Shown one piece after another: positions 9,833-18,712 of a stretch of DNA of 64,000 nucleotides. Positions within the stretch are counted from its first letter, which is position 1. Every line of letters starts with the position of its first letter. The stretch covers positions 19,577-83,576 of the forward strand of contig NZ_CAKZNK010000127.1 of assembly GCF_937129525.1 (NCBI RefSeq). Direction: 5' to 3'. The position numbers were made by a program, and so were the translations under genes. The notes below the pieces were generated by a model. The model worked only from the letters and a program-made list of their open reading frames with translations. It searched no databases and had not been told where the DNA came from. Source of the stretch: an uncultured Chloroflexus sp. (GTDB taxonomy: Bacteria > Chloroflexota > Chloroflexia > Chloroflexales > Chloroflexaceae).

Positions 9833-9849
9833 AGTTGTTCCTCGAAATT

Positions 9850-9866
9850 AGTGTTAATATTACACT
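9850..9866 (-). promoter_or_regulatory. Palindromic candidate operator in the nadA leader
   Basis: AGTGTTAATATTACACT is a 17-bp imperfect palindrome between the predicted transcription start and the nadA start codon. Its core fits GT-N7-AC, the pattern described for NrtR, the Nudix-related regulator of NAD genes. Placement downstream of the promoter would allow roadblock repression. The regulator assignment is inference; no regulator gene is in the window. Confidence 0.45.
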
Positions 9867-9882
9867 TTTAACAATTGCGATG

Positions 9883-9911
9883 AGTATACACCGCCGACAA
9901 GATATTGTCAA
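9883..9911 (-). promoter_or_regulatory. Sigma70-type promoter of nadABC
   Basis: On the minus strand TTGACA (9906-9911) and TATACT (9883-9888) are separated by exactly 17 bases. Transcription would start near 9876, giving a leader of about 44 nt that contains the palindrome at 9850-9866. Confidence 0.7.
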
Positions 9912-10276
9912 GAGGTCACTAAAAAATTTTTTATCATATCCCTACCATTTTCCCCCTTCTCTTTTCGGCACTTTGGTTGCACAATGATGGCATATCAGTG
10001 AGAAGAGACCATCAACCATCTTGACCATCACCAATCGCTGGCCAGGCAATCAACCGTTTAGATTTTGTTACATCGGCGAGCCGCCGGTCACTCTTATCTC
10101 GTTGGATTTATCGACAAGCGAATAGAAAACCAGGATGGCGTAACGTCGTTTTACGCATACAGATAATCACCTTTTGCCCTGGCGATGAAGTTGTGACGTA
10201 ACCGCGAAACAATCTTCAGCGACAATACGTTTACAGATGTAGATGCATATAAACCTCTCATCGCCAGGAATACCGC
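9912..10276. other. Divergent intergenic region between nadA and the cyclase gene
   Basis: No gene is seen. It begins AT-rich with the self-complementary run AAAAAATTTTTTA near 9924-9936 and otherwise shows no repeat. It presumably holds the promoter of the cyclase gene, but no convincing -35/-10 pair was found. Confidence 0.4.
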
Positions 10277-13200
10277 ATGGAAACAGTTATGGTTAGTCCG
10301 TTGATCGAATGGCGCGATCTGCGAGAGCATCTTACCGATCTTCAGGTTGCCGAAATTGCTTCCACTGGTAATCTGGCCGCCGCAACGCGCGCCGAAATTG
10401 CTCGTCGCCTGCGCGAACAAATTGTCGCCTATGCTGCTTATATTCCGGCCCGGATTGTCCAACACCAGCTTGCGCATCCCCAGCCTGGCCGCACGACCGG
10501 CGCTTTCTGGGAAGGAACTCTCCTGTTTGCCGATCTCTCCGGCTTCACCAATTTATCGGAACGGTTATCCGTACTGGGACGGCAGGGTGCCGAGGAAGTC
10601 TCTGCGCTCGTCAATCGCTTGTTCGCTGCGCTGCTCCAAGAGGTGCAAATGCGGAGCGGTATGCTGCTCAAGTTTGGCGGCGATGCGCTTACCGTCTTCT
10701 TCGACTCGGCAACACTCGGCGATCAACACGCTTTAGCAGCCTGCGCAGCAGCACTGGCGATGCAGCGCCGCATGGAAGAATTTGCCCACCTGGAAACTCG
10801 CGCCGGCACATTCACGTTACGCCTGCGGGTTGGCGTGCATGCCGGTCGGGTATTCGCCGCTGAAGTCGGCGATACCAGTCATATCGAGCTGGTTGTCACC
10901 GGGCCGGAAGTCAACCGGGTCGCACTGGCGCAAGAGATTGCTGCGCCGGGTGAAGTGGTCATCACCGAACACACTCGACGACTGCTGGGAGGGCATCGAG
11001 TTGAGCCACGCCACGCGGGATTCTCGCGCCTGCTCGAGCTGGATTTTACGGCTACTGACATCACGGCGCCGCAGTCACTGTCGCTCGCCGACTCCGACGA
11101 CCTGGCCACACTGAACCATCTGGCTCGCCAGCTTGCCGCACTTAAACCTTATCTCGTTCATCGACTGCCGCGACGCTTTCTCGATCCGGGCGCTGGCGAG
11201 CTGGGCGAATTCCGTCCGGTGACAGTACTCTTTGCCAATGTCTACGATTTTTCGGGCTATCTAACGATGTTACCAGATGCGCCTGAGCTGGCAGCTACGA
11301 TCTTCAATACCTATTACCAGCGTGCTCAGGCAGTAGTTCATCGCTACGAAGGAATTATCAATAAAGTTGACATGTATACTCACGGCGATAAGCTGATGGC
11401 GCTCTTCGGCGCGCCAACTGCGCACGAAGACGACCCTATCCGCGCCGCGCGCTGCGCCCTTGAATTGCGCCAGACACTGCGCGAGGCCAATCGCGCAATC
11501 GCCGAACTCATTGAGGAGAACATCCCGCTATTAGAACAAAAGATTGGGATTAATACCGGCACCGTCTTCGCTGGCCGAGTCGGAGGAGCTACCCGTTACG
11601 AATACACGGTAATGGGGCCGGCAGTGAATCTGGCTGCGCGCTTGATGGCAGCCGCGCCGACAGGTGCCATCTACCTTTCACCGAGCACGCGAGCGACAGT
11701 TGAAGGCCAGTTTGTGCTGGAACCAGGTGAGCCACTCCAGCTCAAGGGGTTTAGCGAGGCCGTTGTGCCGGCCCAAGTCACCCAGATTGCTGCCGTCGCT
11801 ACTCGTCATGCTGACGAACATCTACTGAACGCCCCTCTCATCGGGCGTGACGCTGAGTTACGGCGGGTGCTGACAACAGCGCAGGCAGCGCTCAAGGGAC
11901 AGGGCGCCACAATCGCAGTGGTGGGCGAAGCGGGAGCAGGTAAATCGCGTCTGGCCGAGGAGGTGATTCAACAGCTTGTGATCGCCTCAACAGCGCATCA
12001 CAACGATCCTGAGGAAATACCACCATTTACCATTCTGTTCGGTGATTGTCAGAGCTACGAGCAGCGCACGGCGTATGCGGCTATTCGCGCGCCCTTGTTG
12101 AGCGCATTGGGTCTCGATCTGCGCGCTACCCCTGACCAGATCGCCGCCGACACGCTGGCGCGCATTCAGCAACTCGCGCCTGACTTCAGCCGCTTCACGC
12201 CATTGCTGGCCGATGCGTTGGGTTTGCCGCTTACCGAAACGCCACTCACCATCGGTCTGTCGCCGCAGCAACGCCATGATCGATTGCAAGAGCTGCTGGT
12301 TGAGATCGTGCTGGCAACAGCAGCGCGTGAGCCGGTCTTGCTCGTGCTGGAAGACTGCCATTGGGCCGATTCTCCCTCGTTAGAAGTGCTTGAACGGCTG
12401 AGCAAAGCGGCGCGTACCAGGGCGCTGGCATTGATCGTAACTTACCGGCCAGAAATGGTTTCGCCAGCGCCGTGGGACAACCTCCCCGGCACGGCACGGA
12501 TCGAATTGGGCGAATTGCAAGTGAGCGACAGTCAAGCGCTGCTGGCCGCACTCTTAGGAGGAGAGCCACCACCTGAAATCCTGCCCTTGCTCGAGCGAAC
12601 ACAAGGCAACCCCTTCTTCATCGAAGAGCTGGTACGGGCGCTGGTACGCGATCGGGTGCTGGCGCGCGATGTGGTCAGCGGCAGATGGCAGCTTACCAGG
12701 CTAATCGATAAGATCGAGCTGCCGCGCAGCATTGAAGGCCTGCTCATCGCGCGACTCGACCGGCTTGACGAACCGCGCCAGGAACTGGTGCAGGTAGCTT
12801 CGGTAATCGGACGCCGCTTCCACCGTCCGGTGGTGGAAGGAGTCTATTCCAACCCAACCACACTCGACGAGAGTATCCAGCGGTTGATTGAAAGTGAATT
12901 GATCCAGGCTGACCAGCAAGAGCGGATTCTAGCCTATATCTTTCGTCACGCCCTCTTGCGCGACGTGGCCTATGAAGGCATTCTGTACGCTCGTCGGCGC
13001 GCGCTTCATGCGCGGGTGGCTCGCCGGATCGAAGAGATTGCTGCCAATCAGCTCGAAGATCAATACGCTGTTCTGGCCTGGCACTTCCTGCAAGCCGAAG
13101 AGTGGCAGCAAGCGTTTCATTACCACGCGCAGGCTGCCGGGCAGGTCCGGCGGCGTTTTGCCAACCATGATGCAGTGGCACTCTACACCACTGCCCTCAA

Positions 13201-14488
13201 CATCGCGCCTCGGCTGACCACTATCCTGCCACCGGCGCAGTTGATCGAGCAGGTAGCCGACATTCACGAAGCGATTGGCGAGCTGCATCTGGTGTTAGGC
13301 GAATATGACGCTGCCGAACATCATTTCCGCGAAGCGTTGCAACTCAGTCTGCCGATTGGAAATGAGCCGGTCAGTGAGCGCTGGCTGCGAATGCACCGCA
13401 TGCTGGCCTCGGTTGAAGAGCGGCGGTCGCGTTATCAAGCCGCTTTTGACCTGCTTACCAGCGGAATGGCGCGCGCTCATCGCGGTCTGCAGGCGGAAAC
13501 AGCGCGCTGCTATCTGTTGGGGGCCGGGATTGCTTACCGCACCGGCGATTATGCTCACGCAATGGAATGGGCAAAAATCGGGTATGAACTGGCAGTGCAG
13601 ACTGGTAATCCGATCGATCAGGCACGCGCGTTGAAGATTATCGGAAATATTGCGAACGATCAAGGCGATCGAACTCAGGCGATTGATGCGCTTAATCGGG
13701 CGCGCGCGCTTTACGAACAAGCCACCACACTATCTGGGTTGTGTGATGTGCTCAACGATCTTGGGCGGGTCTATACCCAGGCCGGACGCTGGGCCGAAAC
13801 AATTGCCGTGTTCGAGCAATCGATGGCCATCTCAGAAAACATTGGCGATGTGCTGGCGACGGCGCGCACAGCCAATAATTTAGCTGTCGTGCTGGTTGGG
13901 CGCAATCAGCTTGAGCGAGCCGCGGAGCTGTATCAACGCGCCAGCGACCTCTTCGCCCGCCTCGGCTCGCGTCTAGGAGTAGCAGTAACTGGCTACAATC
14001 GCGGCGAGGTGTTGCTCAATCAGGGACGGGCCGGCGAAGCGTTAGCGTTGTTTACCATTGCTATCGCCGATATTGAATCAATCAATGCCCGGAGCTTTCT
14101 TCCCGAAGTGTTGCGGCTGGCGGCGCTGGCAGCGCTGGCGTTGGGTGACCTCGATCAGGCGCGCAGCAATGCCAATCGCTCGTTGGCCATTGCCGAAGAG
14201 TTGGGGCAAGTCGACGACTCGGCGATTGCGAATCGCGTCTTGGGTGAAATCGCCCTGGCCGCCGGCGATCTGGCAGTAGCCGAGGATCTGTTCACTCGCA
14301 GCAGCGCAACCCTGGCCCAACTGGATAATCGTTACGAATTAGGCAAAGTTCGCTACCAACAGGCTCGCCTCGCCCTGGCTCGCCACGACAGCGCAGCAGC
14401 AGTAACCGCTCGCGCGGAAGCAATTGCCATCTTTACCGAACTCGACGCTCAACGTGATCTGGCCCTTGCTCAGGCATTGCCGGTCTGA
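10277..14488 (+). CDS. Soluble adenylyl cyclase (ADCY10)-like: two class III cyclase domains, ATPase, TPR repeats
   Basis: 1403 aa, no membrane segments. Order: cyclase domain C1 (about 80-270), cyclase domain C2 (about 310-490), P-loop AAA/NB-ARC-like ATPase (Walker A GEAGAGKSR near 550, Walker B region LLVLEDCHWAD near 690), then TPR-type helical repeats (about 990-1390). C1 keeps both metal aspartates (FADLSGF and KFGGDAL) but has ALAQ where the transition-state Arg belongs. C2 has FANVYDF, so the first metal Asp is Asn, but it keeps YTVMG and VNLAARL, the base- and transition-state residues. One composite active site per chain is therefore expected, as in mammalian soluble cyclase, which has the same domain order. 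Likely product is cAMP. The secreted peptidase gene follows after 35 bases. Confidence 0.88.
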   Translation: METVMVSPLIEWRDLREHLTDLQVAEIASTGNLAAATRAEIARRLREQIVAYAAYIPARIVQHQLAHPQPGRTTGAFWEGTLLFADLSGFTNLSERLSVLGRQGAEEVSALVNRLFAALLQEVQMRSGMLLKFGGDALTVFFDSATLGDQHALAACAAALAMQRRMEEFAHLETRAGTFTLRLRVGVHAGRVFAAEVGDTSHIELVVTGPEVNRVALAQEIAAPGEVVITEHTRRLLGGHRVEPRHAGFSRLLELDFTATDITAPQSLSLADSDDLATLNHLARQLAALKPYLVHRLPRRFLDPGAGELGEFRPVTVLFANVYDFSGYLTMLPDAPELAATIFNTYYQRAQAVVHRYEGIINKVDMYTHGDKLMALFGAPTAHEDDPIRAARCALELRQTLREANRAIAELIEENIPLLEQKIGINTGTVFAGRVGGATRYEYTVMGPAVNLAARLMAAAPTGAIYLSPSTRATVEGQFVLEPGEPLQLKGFSEAVVPAQVTQIAAVATRHADEHLLNAPLIGRDAELRRVLTTAQAALKGQGATIAVVGEAGAGKSRLAEEVIQQLVIASTAHHNDPEEIPPFTILFGDCQSYEQRTAYAAIRAPLLSALGLDLRATPDQIAADTLARIQQLAPDFSRFTPLLADALGLPLTETPLTIGLSPQQRHDRLQELLVEIVLATAAREPVLLVLEDCHWADSPSLEVLERLSKAARTRALALIVTYRPEMVSPAPWDNLPGTARIELGELQVSDSQALLAALLGGEPPPEILPLLERTQGNPFFIEELVRALVRDRVLARDVVSGRWQLTRLIDKIELPRSIEGLLIARLDRLDEPRQELVQVASVIGRRFHRPVVEGVYSNPTTLDESIQRLIESELIQADQQERILAYIFRHALLRDVAYEGILYARRRALHARVARRIEEIAANQLEDQYAVLAWHFLQAEEWQQAFHYHAQAAGQVRRRFANHDAVALYTTALNIAPRLTTILPPAQLIEQVADIHEAIGELHLVLGEYDAAEHHFREALQLSLPIGNEPVSERWLRMHRMLASVEERRSRYQAAFDLLTSGMARAHRGLQAETARCYLLGAGIAYRTGDYAHAMEWAKIGYELAVQTGNPIDQARALKIIGNIANDQGDRTQAIDALNRARALYEQATTLSGLCDVLNDLGRVYTQAGRWAETIAVFEQSMAISENIGDVLATARTANNLAVVLVGRNQLERAAELYQRASDLFARLGSRLGVAVTGYNRGEVLLNQGRAGEALALFTIAIADIESINARSFLPEVLRLAALAALALGDLDQARSNANRSLAIAEELGQVDDSAIANRVLGEIALAAGDLAVAEDLFTRSSATLAQLDNRYELGKVRYQQARLALARHDSAAAVTARAEAIAIFTELDAQRDLALAQALPV

Positions 14489-14523
14489 CTACCACCAAGT
14501 TCTCAATCGGAAGGAGCGATCCT

Positions 14524-17500
14524 ATGTACCGGCTTCTGCTCGCACTGACTCTGTTCAGTCTCCTGTTGACACCATTCACGCTTGTGCCACAACCAACACC
14601 GGCAACTGCCACCGAGTCAACACCAATCCATCTGACCACCATTACCGAGCTGCCGCCGATCGACGAAATTGAACCAAACAATAGCATTACCCCACCCGAG
14701 GTTACTGCCCAGCCGATCGCGCCTGAACGCACCGATAGCTGGCAACAGGTGATCAGCGGTATCATTGCCTCATCGAGCGACATCGACTACTACATGGTTG
14801 TGATCGATAGGCCAGGCTCGCTGATCAAACTCGAACTCACCAATCTGGATGCCGATTACGATCTGGTTTTTGGCGGCGGCGTTGATCCGGCCACAGGTGT
14901 AGGTGGCACAACCGAGACCTTCGAATTTGACACCGGCGAGCAAGGGTTAGAAGACATTACCCAGATTGGCGGTCAGATCGCCTCTATCGGTGGACAGATC
15001 GCCTCTATCGGTGGACAGATCGCCTCCATCGGCGGCCAGATTGCCTCCATCGGCGGCCAGATCGCCTCCATCGGCGGCCAGATCGCCTCCATCGGCGGCC
15101 AGATTGCCTCTATCAGCGTCAATCCGGGAACGCGCGACGAACGGATCGAGACCATTGTCTGGCAACCAGGACGCTACTTTGTAGCCGTAGCGCCTTCCAG
15201 CGCCGGCCAGATCGGCGCGCGTCCGTACCGGTTGACGATCACGCTCGAGCGCAGCACGCTCCAATCGCTCGGCCCGGCGCCACACGTGGAATTTCTCACC
15301 GATGAGCCAGACCCTGAAGTCACTACCCTCTACCTGGTCAATTCAAGCCGGATGGAAGAATTGTATCCAGAAGATCCCAATATCACGACCATCACGGCAA
15401 CTCTCCAGAGGTGGTATCCGTATCAAACGACACTGGTGTGGGGCAGCTCAGAAACTCCGCTCGTTACCGAAAAAGGCGCGATCATCGATCTCGCCAACCT
15501 GGAGGTAATATCGAGAAGTGGCATAACTCCCTTCAATGACTTACTCACCGAATGGTCGCAACCGGATAATCAACGCAATCCACTTTATGCAAACTATATC
15601 GCCAGTATCATCGATCACGTGATCGAAGCAGCCATTGCCTCTGACGGGAGTGGCCGTTCCAGCGATGTGCGGATCGGCTATCAGTTGCGGGCCAACAATG
15701 ACTTTGAAGCCAACAATGAGACCAACCGTGAGACCCCTTACCCCAATGTGCGCAACATTGTCCTGATCGGTAGCGACGAGATCATTCCCTTCTTCCGACT
15801 GCCCGATCTGACCACAATTGCTAACGAAGCCGATTATCTTGAATACCTGAAAACGATCGATAGTCGCAGCAATGGCGACAGCATTATTGCGCCTGACAAC
15901 CCGCTAGGAGCAGCTCTACGCAATCGCATGATCTTGAGCGATAATCCCTACGGCACCGATCGGCCCTACCGTTTCTACGGCTTTCCACTCTTCATTCCAG
16001 ATCTTGCTGTCGGGCGGATTGTCGAAACTCCGGCAGAGATCGCCGATTTTCTACGTCGGAATGTGCCTTTCGGAGAGCCCAACATTCAACTTGTTGCTGA
16101 CATTTATTATCAAACTCCTTCGTACTCCATTACCGGCTATGACTTCCTGATCGATGGCGCAAACTTCATCTCAGGCACATTGCGACGGTCAACCGAAACG
16201 TCATCGACAGCCGTCGTGAGCCGTACCATCATCAACAATGACTGGGATCGCGACAGTTTTGAACAACAATGGCTCGAACAAGACCTCAACGAAATTTTTA
16301 CCTCGCCCATCGATGTCTTTAGCACGACCTCGACTCTCGTCAGTTCGCTCAATGCGCACTTCGATCACTGGCAGCTCATTCCGGCTGTCTCGCGCGGCAG
16401 TCAACCCAACTTCCCGGCTGATCGCATCCTATCAGTTGAATACTCCTCCAGTTCTCACCAATGCGACGACTACCCGAGTTTATGTCCGGGGTTTTTCTAC
16501 AATACCATTTACTACTCGGTAGGGTGCCATAGCGGATATAACGTGCCCTTCAATGCGGTGATTCAATCGGCTGAAAATCTTCCGCGCGCCTTTTACGCTG
16601 CCGACTTTGCCCAGGCGTTTAATCGACACGCCGGTAACTGGATTGGAAACACCGGCTACGGATACGGCACGCTCGACGGCGTTGACTACAGTGAGCGCTT
16701 GGCCGGATTGTTAACCCAGGAATTGACCCGCAATGAGGTTCGTCCTGACAGCGGATCAGAAACCGGCTTTACCTACATCGGACGCAGTATCGGCGAGGCG
16801 ATGGTCAATGCGAAACAGCGTTATCTACGCGCGTCGATTGGATTGAACGCCTATGACTATAAAGTCTTGTCAATCAAAACACTGTACGGCCTGCCGTGGA
16901 AACGTCTGTTTGTCGATAATCCGCTGAGCGCGCCGGTCGAAGATCTCAACGCTGAATTACCGGTCGATGATCGCACTGCGCCTGTGCCGGTTGCCGGCAG
17001 TCAGTTGACGCGCACGATTACCTTCACCATCAGCTATGATTCGAACTACCTGCAACTATCTCGCACCGGCCAGACGGTCAACCTGCGCCCGGAAAACTTC
17101 ACCATTACCGACACCTTCCTGCTGGCCGACACCTTCAACGTCACGCCGACCGTCACCGTCTTTGACCTCAATCTGATCGGTATGCCGGGATTACCCGCTT
17201 TCACCTACGACATTACTGCGCTTTCGGGTAGCGACCATGACGAACATAAACCGCTGGTAGTGCGTGATGTGATCTTCCTGGGTGGGCAATACAATACGGT
17301 AAATAATTTTGATCCTACTGTGACCCAGATTGTCACCGAGACCTTCACGCCGCTGATTACAAGCACGTTTGAACCTGACTTCAGCGCCGGAATCGGGTTC
17401 TGGGTGCCTGATCGCTTCTTTGGGCACAGTAGCATCGGCAGTGGCGCCGACCAGCGCGACACCCTGGTCAGCACAGCGGCTCAGTTCCGCGCCAGCGACG

Positions 17501-18045
17501 GTGTGACCGGCACGCTCCGCACCTATACCCAGCTTGTGTATCAAGTCATCTACACCGATCCTGACGCAAGCGGGGCCGCAGAGGCATTGGCCGACCAGAA
17601 TCCACCCGTGATTGAGCAGGTGCGGATCGGTGGGCAAGAGGCCGGATTGCAGACAGTTTCTACGCTGATTGAGGTTCTGGTGAGCGATCCCGATAACCCT
17701 GACAATCCCGATGTAACTGTCAGCGCGGTCTATCTGGAGAGTGACAATATTACGTGGTCACCACTCGTCTTTGCGCAGGATTCCCATAACCCGCGGCTCT
17801 GGACGGCCAGCGTGCCGCGTAACTGGCCAGATGTGCGGTTGATAATTACTGCTATCGATAGCGCCGGAAATTCGGTGATGTATACGGCAAAAGGGAGTTT
17901 TGCTCCTCCCACCTACCAAATACATCTACCAATCATCACAAAAAATCCTGCCGCCAGTAGTTCGGGATCACCTTCAAGCTTCGCTGTCTACTTGCCAACC
18001 ATTACCAACGACAAGCGGCAGTTGCTGGTGTTAGAGGAGTATTAG
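14524..18045 (+). CDS. Secreted clan-CD (C25/gingipain-like) peptidase with heptapeptide repeats
   Basis: 1173 aa. Residues 1-25 form a signal peptide (LLLALTLFSLLLTPFTLV). A PPC-like beta domain (about 50-240, with SSDIDYYMVVIDRPGSLIKLEL) is interrupted at 148-196 by seven IGGQIAS repeats. The following region resembles C25 peptidases: RNIVLIGSDEIIPFFRLPD, a His in NAHFDHWQL and YSVGCHSGYN, whose Cys fits the clan-CD nucleophile; this pairing is inferred from motif shape. Late regions look like beta-sandwich modules. The extreme C-terminus carries two short tails, IHLPIITK and VYLPTITNDK, similar to terminal LP motifs on many Chloroflexota exported proteins. A good RBS (GGAAGGAG) precedes ATG 14524. 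Probably acts at the cell surface or outside. Confidence 0.7.
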   Translation: MYRLLLALTLFSLLLTPFTLVPQPTPATATESTPIHLTTITELPPIDEIEPNNSITPPEVTAQPIAPERTDSWQQVISGIIASSSDIDYYMVVIDRPGSLIKLELTNLDADYDLVFGGGVDPATGVGGTTETFEFDTGEQGLEDITQIGGQIASIGGQIASIGGQIASIGGQIASIGGQIASIGGQIASIGGQIASISVNPGTRDERIETIVWQPGRYFVAVAPSSAGQIGARPYRLTITLERSTLQSLGPAPHVEFLTDEPDPEVTTLYLVNSSRMEELYPEDPNITTITATLQRWYPYQTTLVWGSSETPLVTEKGAIIDLANLEVISRSGITPFNDLLTEWSQPDNQRNPLYANYIASIIDHVIEAAIASDGSGRSSDVRIGYQLRANNDFEANNETNRETPYPNVRNIVLIGSDEIIPFFRLPDLTTIANEADYLEYLKTIDSRSNGDSIIAPDNPLGAALRNRMILSDNPYGTDRPYRFYGFPLFIPDLAVGRIVETPAEIADFLRRNVPFGEPNIQLVADIYYQTPSYSITGYDFLIDGANFISGTLRRSTETSSTAVVSRTIINNDWDRDSFEQQWLEQDLNEIFTSPIDVFSTTSTLVSSLNAHFDHWQLIPAVSRGSQPNFPADRILSVEYSSSSHQCDDYPSLCPGFFYNTIYYSVGCHSGYNVPFNAVIQSAENLPRAFYAADFAQAFNRHAGNWIGNTGYGYGTLDGVDYSERLAGLLTQELTRNEVRPDSGSETGFTYIGRSIGEAMVNAKQRYLRASIGLNAYDYKVLSIKTLYGLPWKRLFVDNPLSAPVEDLNAELPVDDRTAPVPVAGSQLTRTITFTISYDSNYLQLSRTGQTVNLRPENFTITDTFLLADTFNVTPTVTVFDLNLIGMPGLPAFTYDITALSGSDHDEHKPLVVRDVIFLGGQYNTVNNFDPTVTQIVTETFTPLITSTFEPDFSAGIGFWVPDRFFGHSSIGSGADQRDTLVSTAAQFRASDGVTGTLRTYTQLVYQVIYTDPDASGAAEALADQNPPVIEQVRIGGQEAGLQTVSTLIEVLVSDPDNPDNPDVTVSAVYLESDNITWSPLVFAQDSHNPRLWTASVPRNWPDVRLIITAIDSAGNSVMYTAKGSFAPPTYQIHLPIITKNPAASSSGSPSSFAVYLPTITNDKRQLLVLEEY
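14965..15111 (+). repeat. Seven tandem 21-bp repeats encoding IGGQIAS
   Basis: Seven in-frame copies of a 21-base unit, identical at the protein level but varying at synonymous sites (GGTGGA versus GGCGGC, ATC/ATT), so protein sequence is being kept while DNA drifts. Copies near the 5' end share TCTATCGGTGGA, those near the 3' end TCCATCGGCGGC, suggesting two rounds of duplication. Confidence 0.95.
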
Positions 18046-18047
18046 GG

Positions 18048-18710
18048 CTAAAGTAACGAGAGATGTTCACGCGCCCACAAGGCGGCCTGAGTGCGGTCAC
18101 GCACAGCCAGTTTGGCAAAGATGACGCTCAAATGGTTTTTGACTGTCCCGATACTCAGGGCAAGATATTCACCGATCTCTTGATTGGTGTAACCCTGAGC
18201 CAGCAAGCGCAGGATCTCGCGTTCGCGGGGCGTAAGTGAAATGACAGGTTCAGGCGGTGGCGGCGGAGTAGATGCTGCCGTCGCCGCCAACTGGCTCAGT
18301 CGAGGTAACAATTGTGCCGTGATTTGGGGATGGATCAGCGCGCCGCCGGTAGCGACCGTCCGGATACCATCAGCCAGCGCGCGATGATCGACATCTTTCA
18401 GCAGGTAGCCGCGCGCGCCAGCGGCAATTGACTGCAACACTTTCTCATCATCAGGAACGGTGGTGAGCATGATGACCGCAGGACGCGGCCCGCGCGCAGC
18501 TAGCTGGCGGGTTGCTTCCACACCATCCATCACCGGCATGAGGACATCCATCAGCACCACATCAGGATCGAGCGTTGCGACGAACTCGAGCGCCTCGCGA
18601 CCATTGGCGGCCTGCCCAACCACTTCAATGTCAGGCTTTCGCGCCAGTAACGTGGCGATACCGGTTCGGATCAAAGGTTGGTCATCAACAATCAGCACCC
18701 GAATCGCCAT
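18048..18710 (-). CDS. NarL/LuxR-family response regulator
   Basis: 220 aa. The receiver domain has VLIVDDQPLIRTGIATLL, phospho-acceptor Asp in VVLMDVLMPVMDG (about residue 54) and a Lys in YLLKDVD. A Pro-rich linker around 145-155 leads to a LuxR-type HTH (LTPREREILRLLAQGYTNQEIGEYL...GTVKNHLSVIFAKL). AAGGAG precedes ATG 18710. It begins two bases after the end of the histidine kinase gene, so the two are co-transcribed and form a pair. Targets are not known. Confidence 0.93.
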   Translation of the reverse strand: MAIRVLIVDDQPLIRTGIATLLARKPDIEVVGQAANGREALEFVATLDPDVVLMDVLMPVMDGVEATRQLAARGPRPAVIMLTTVPDDEKVLQSIAAGARGYLLKDVDHRALADGIRTVATGGALIHPQITAQLLPRLSQLAATAASTPPPPPEPVISLTPREREILRLLAQGYTNQEIGEYLALSIGTVKNHLSVIFAKLAVRDRTQAALWAREHLSLL

Positions 18711-18712
18711 AG

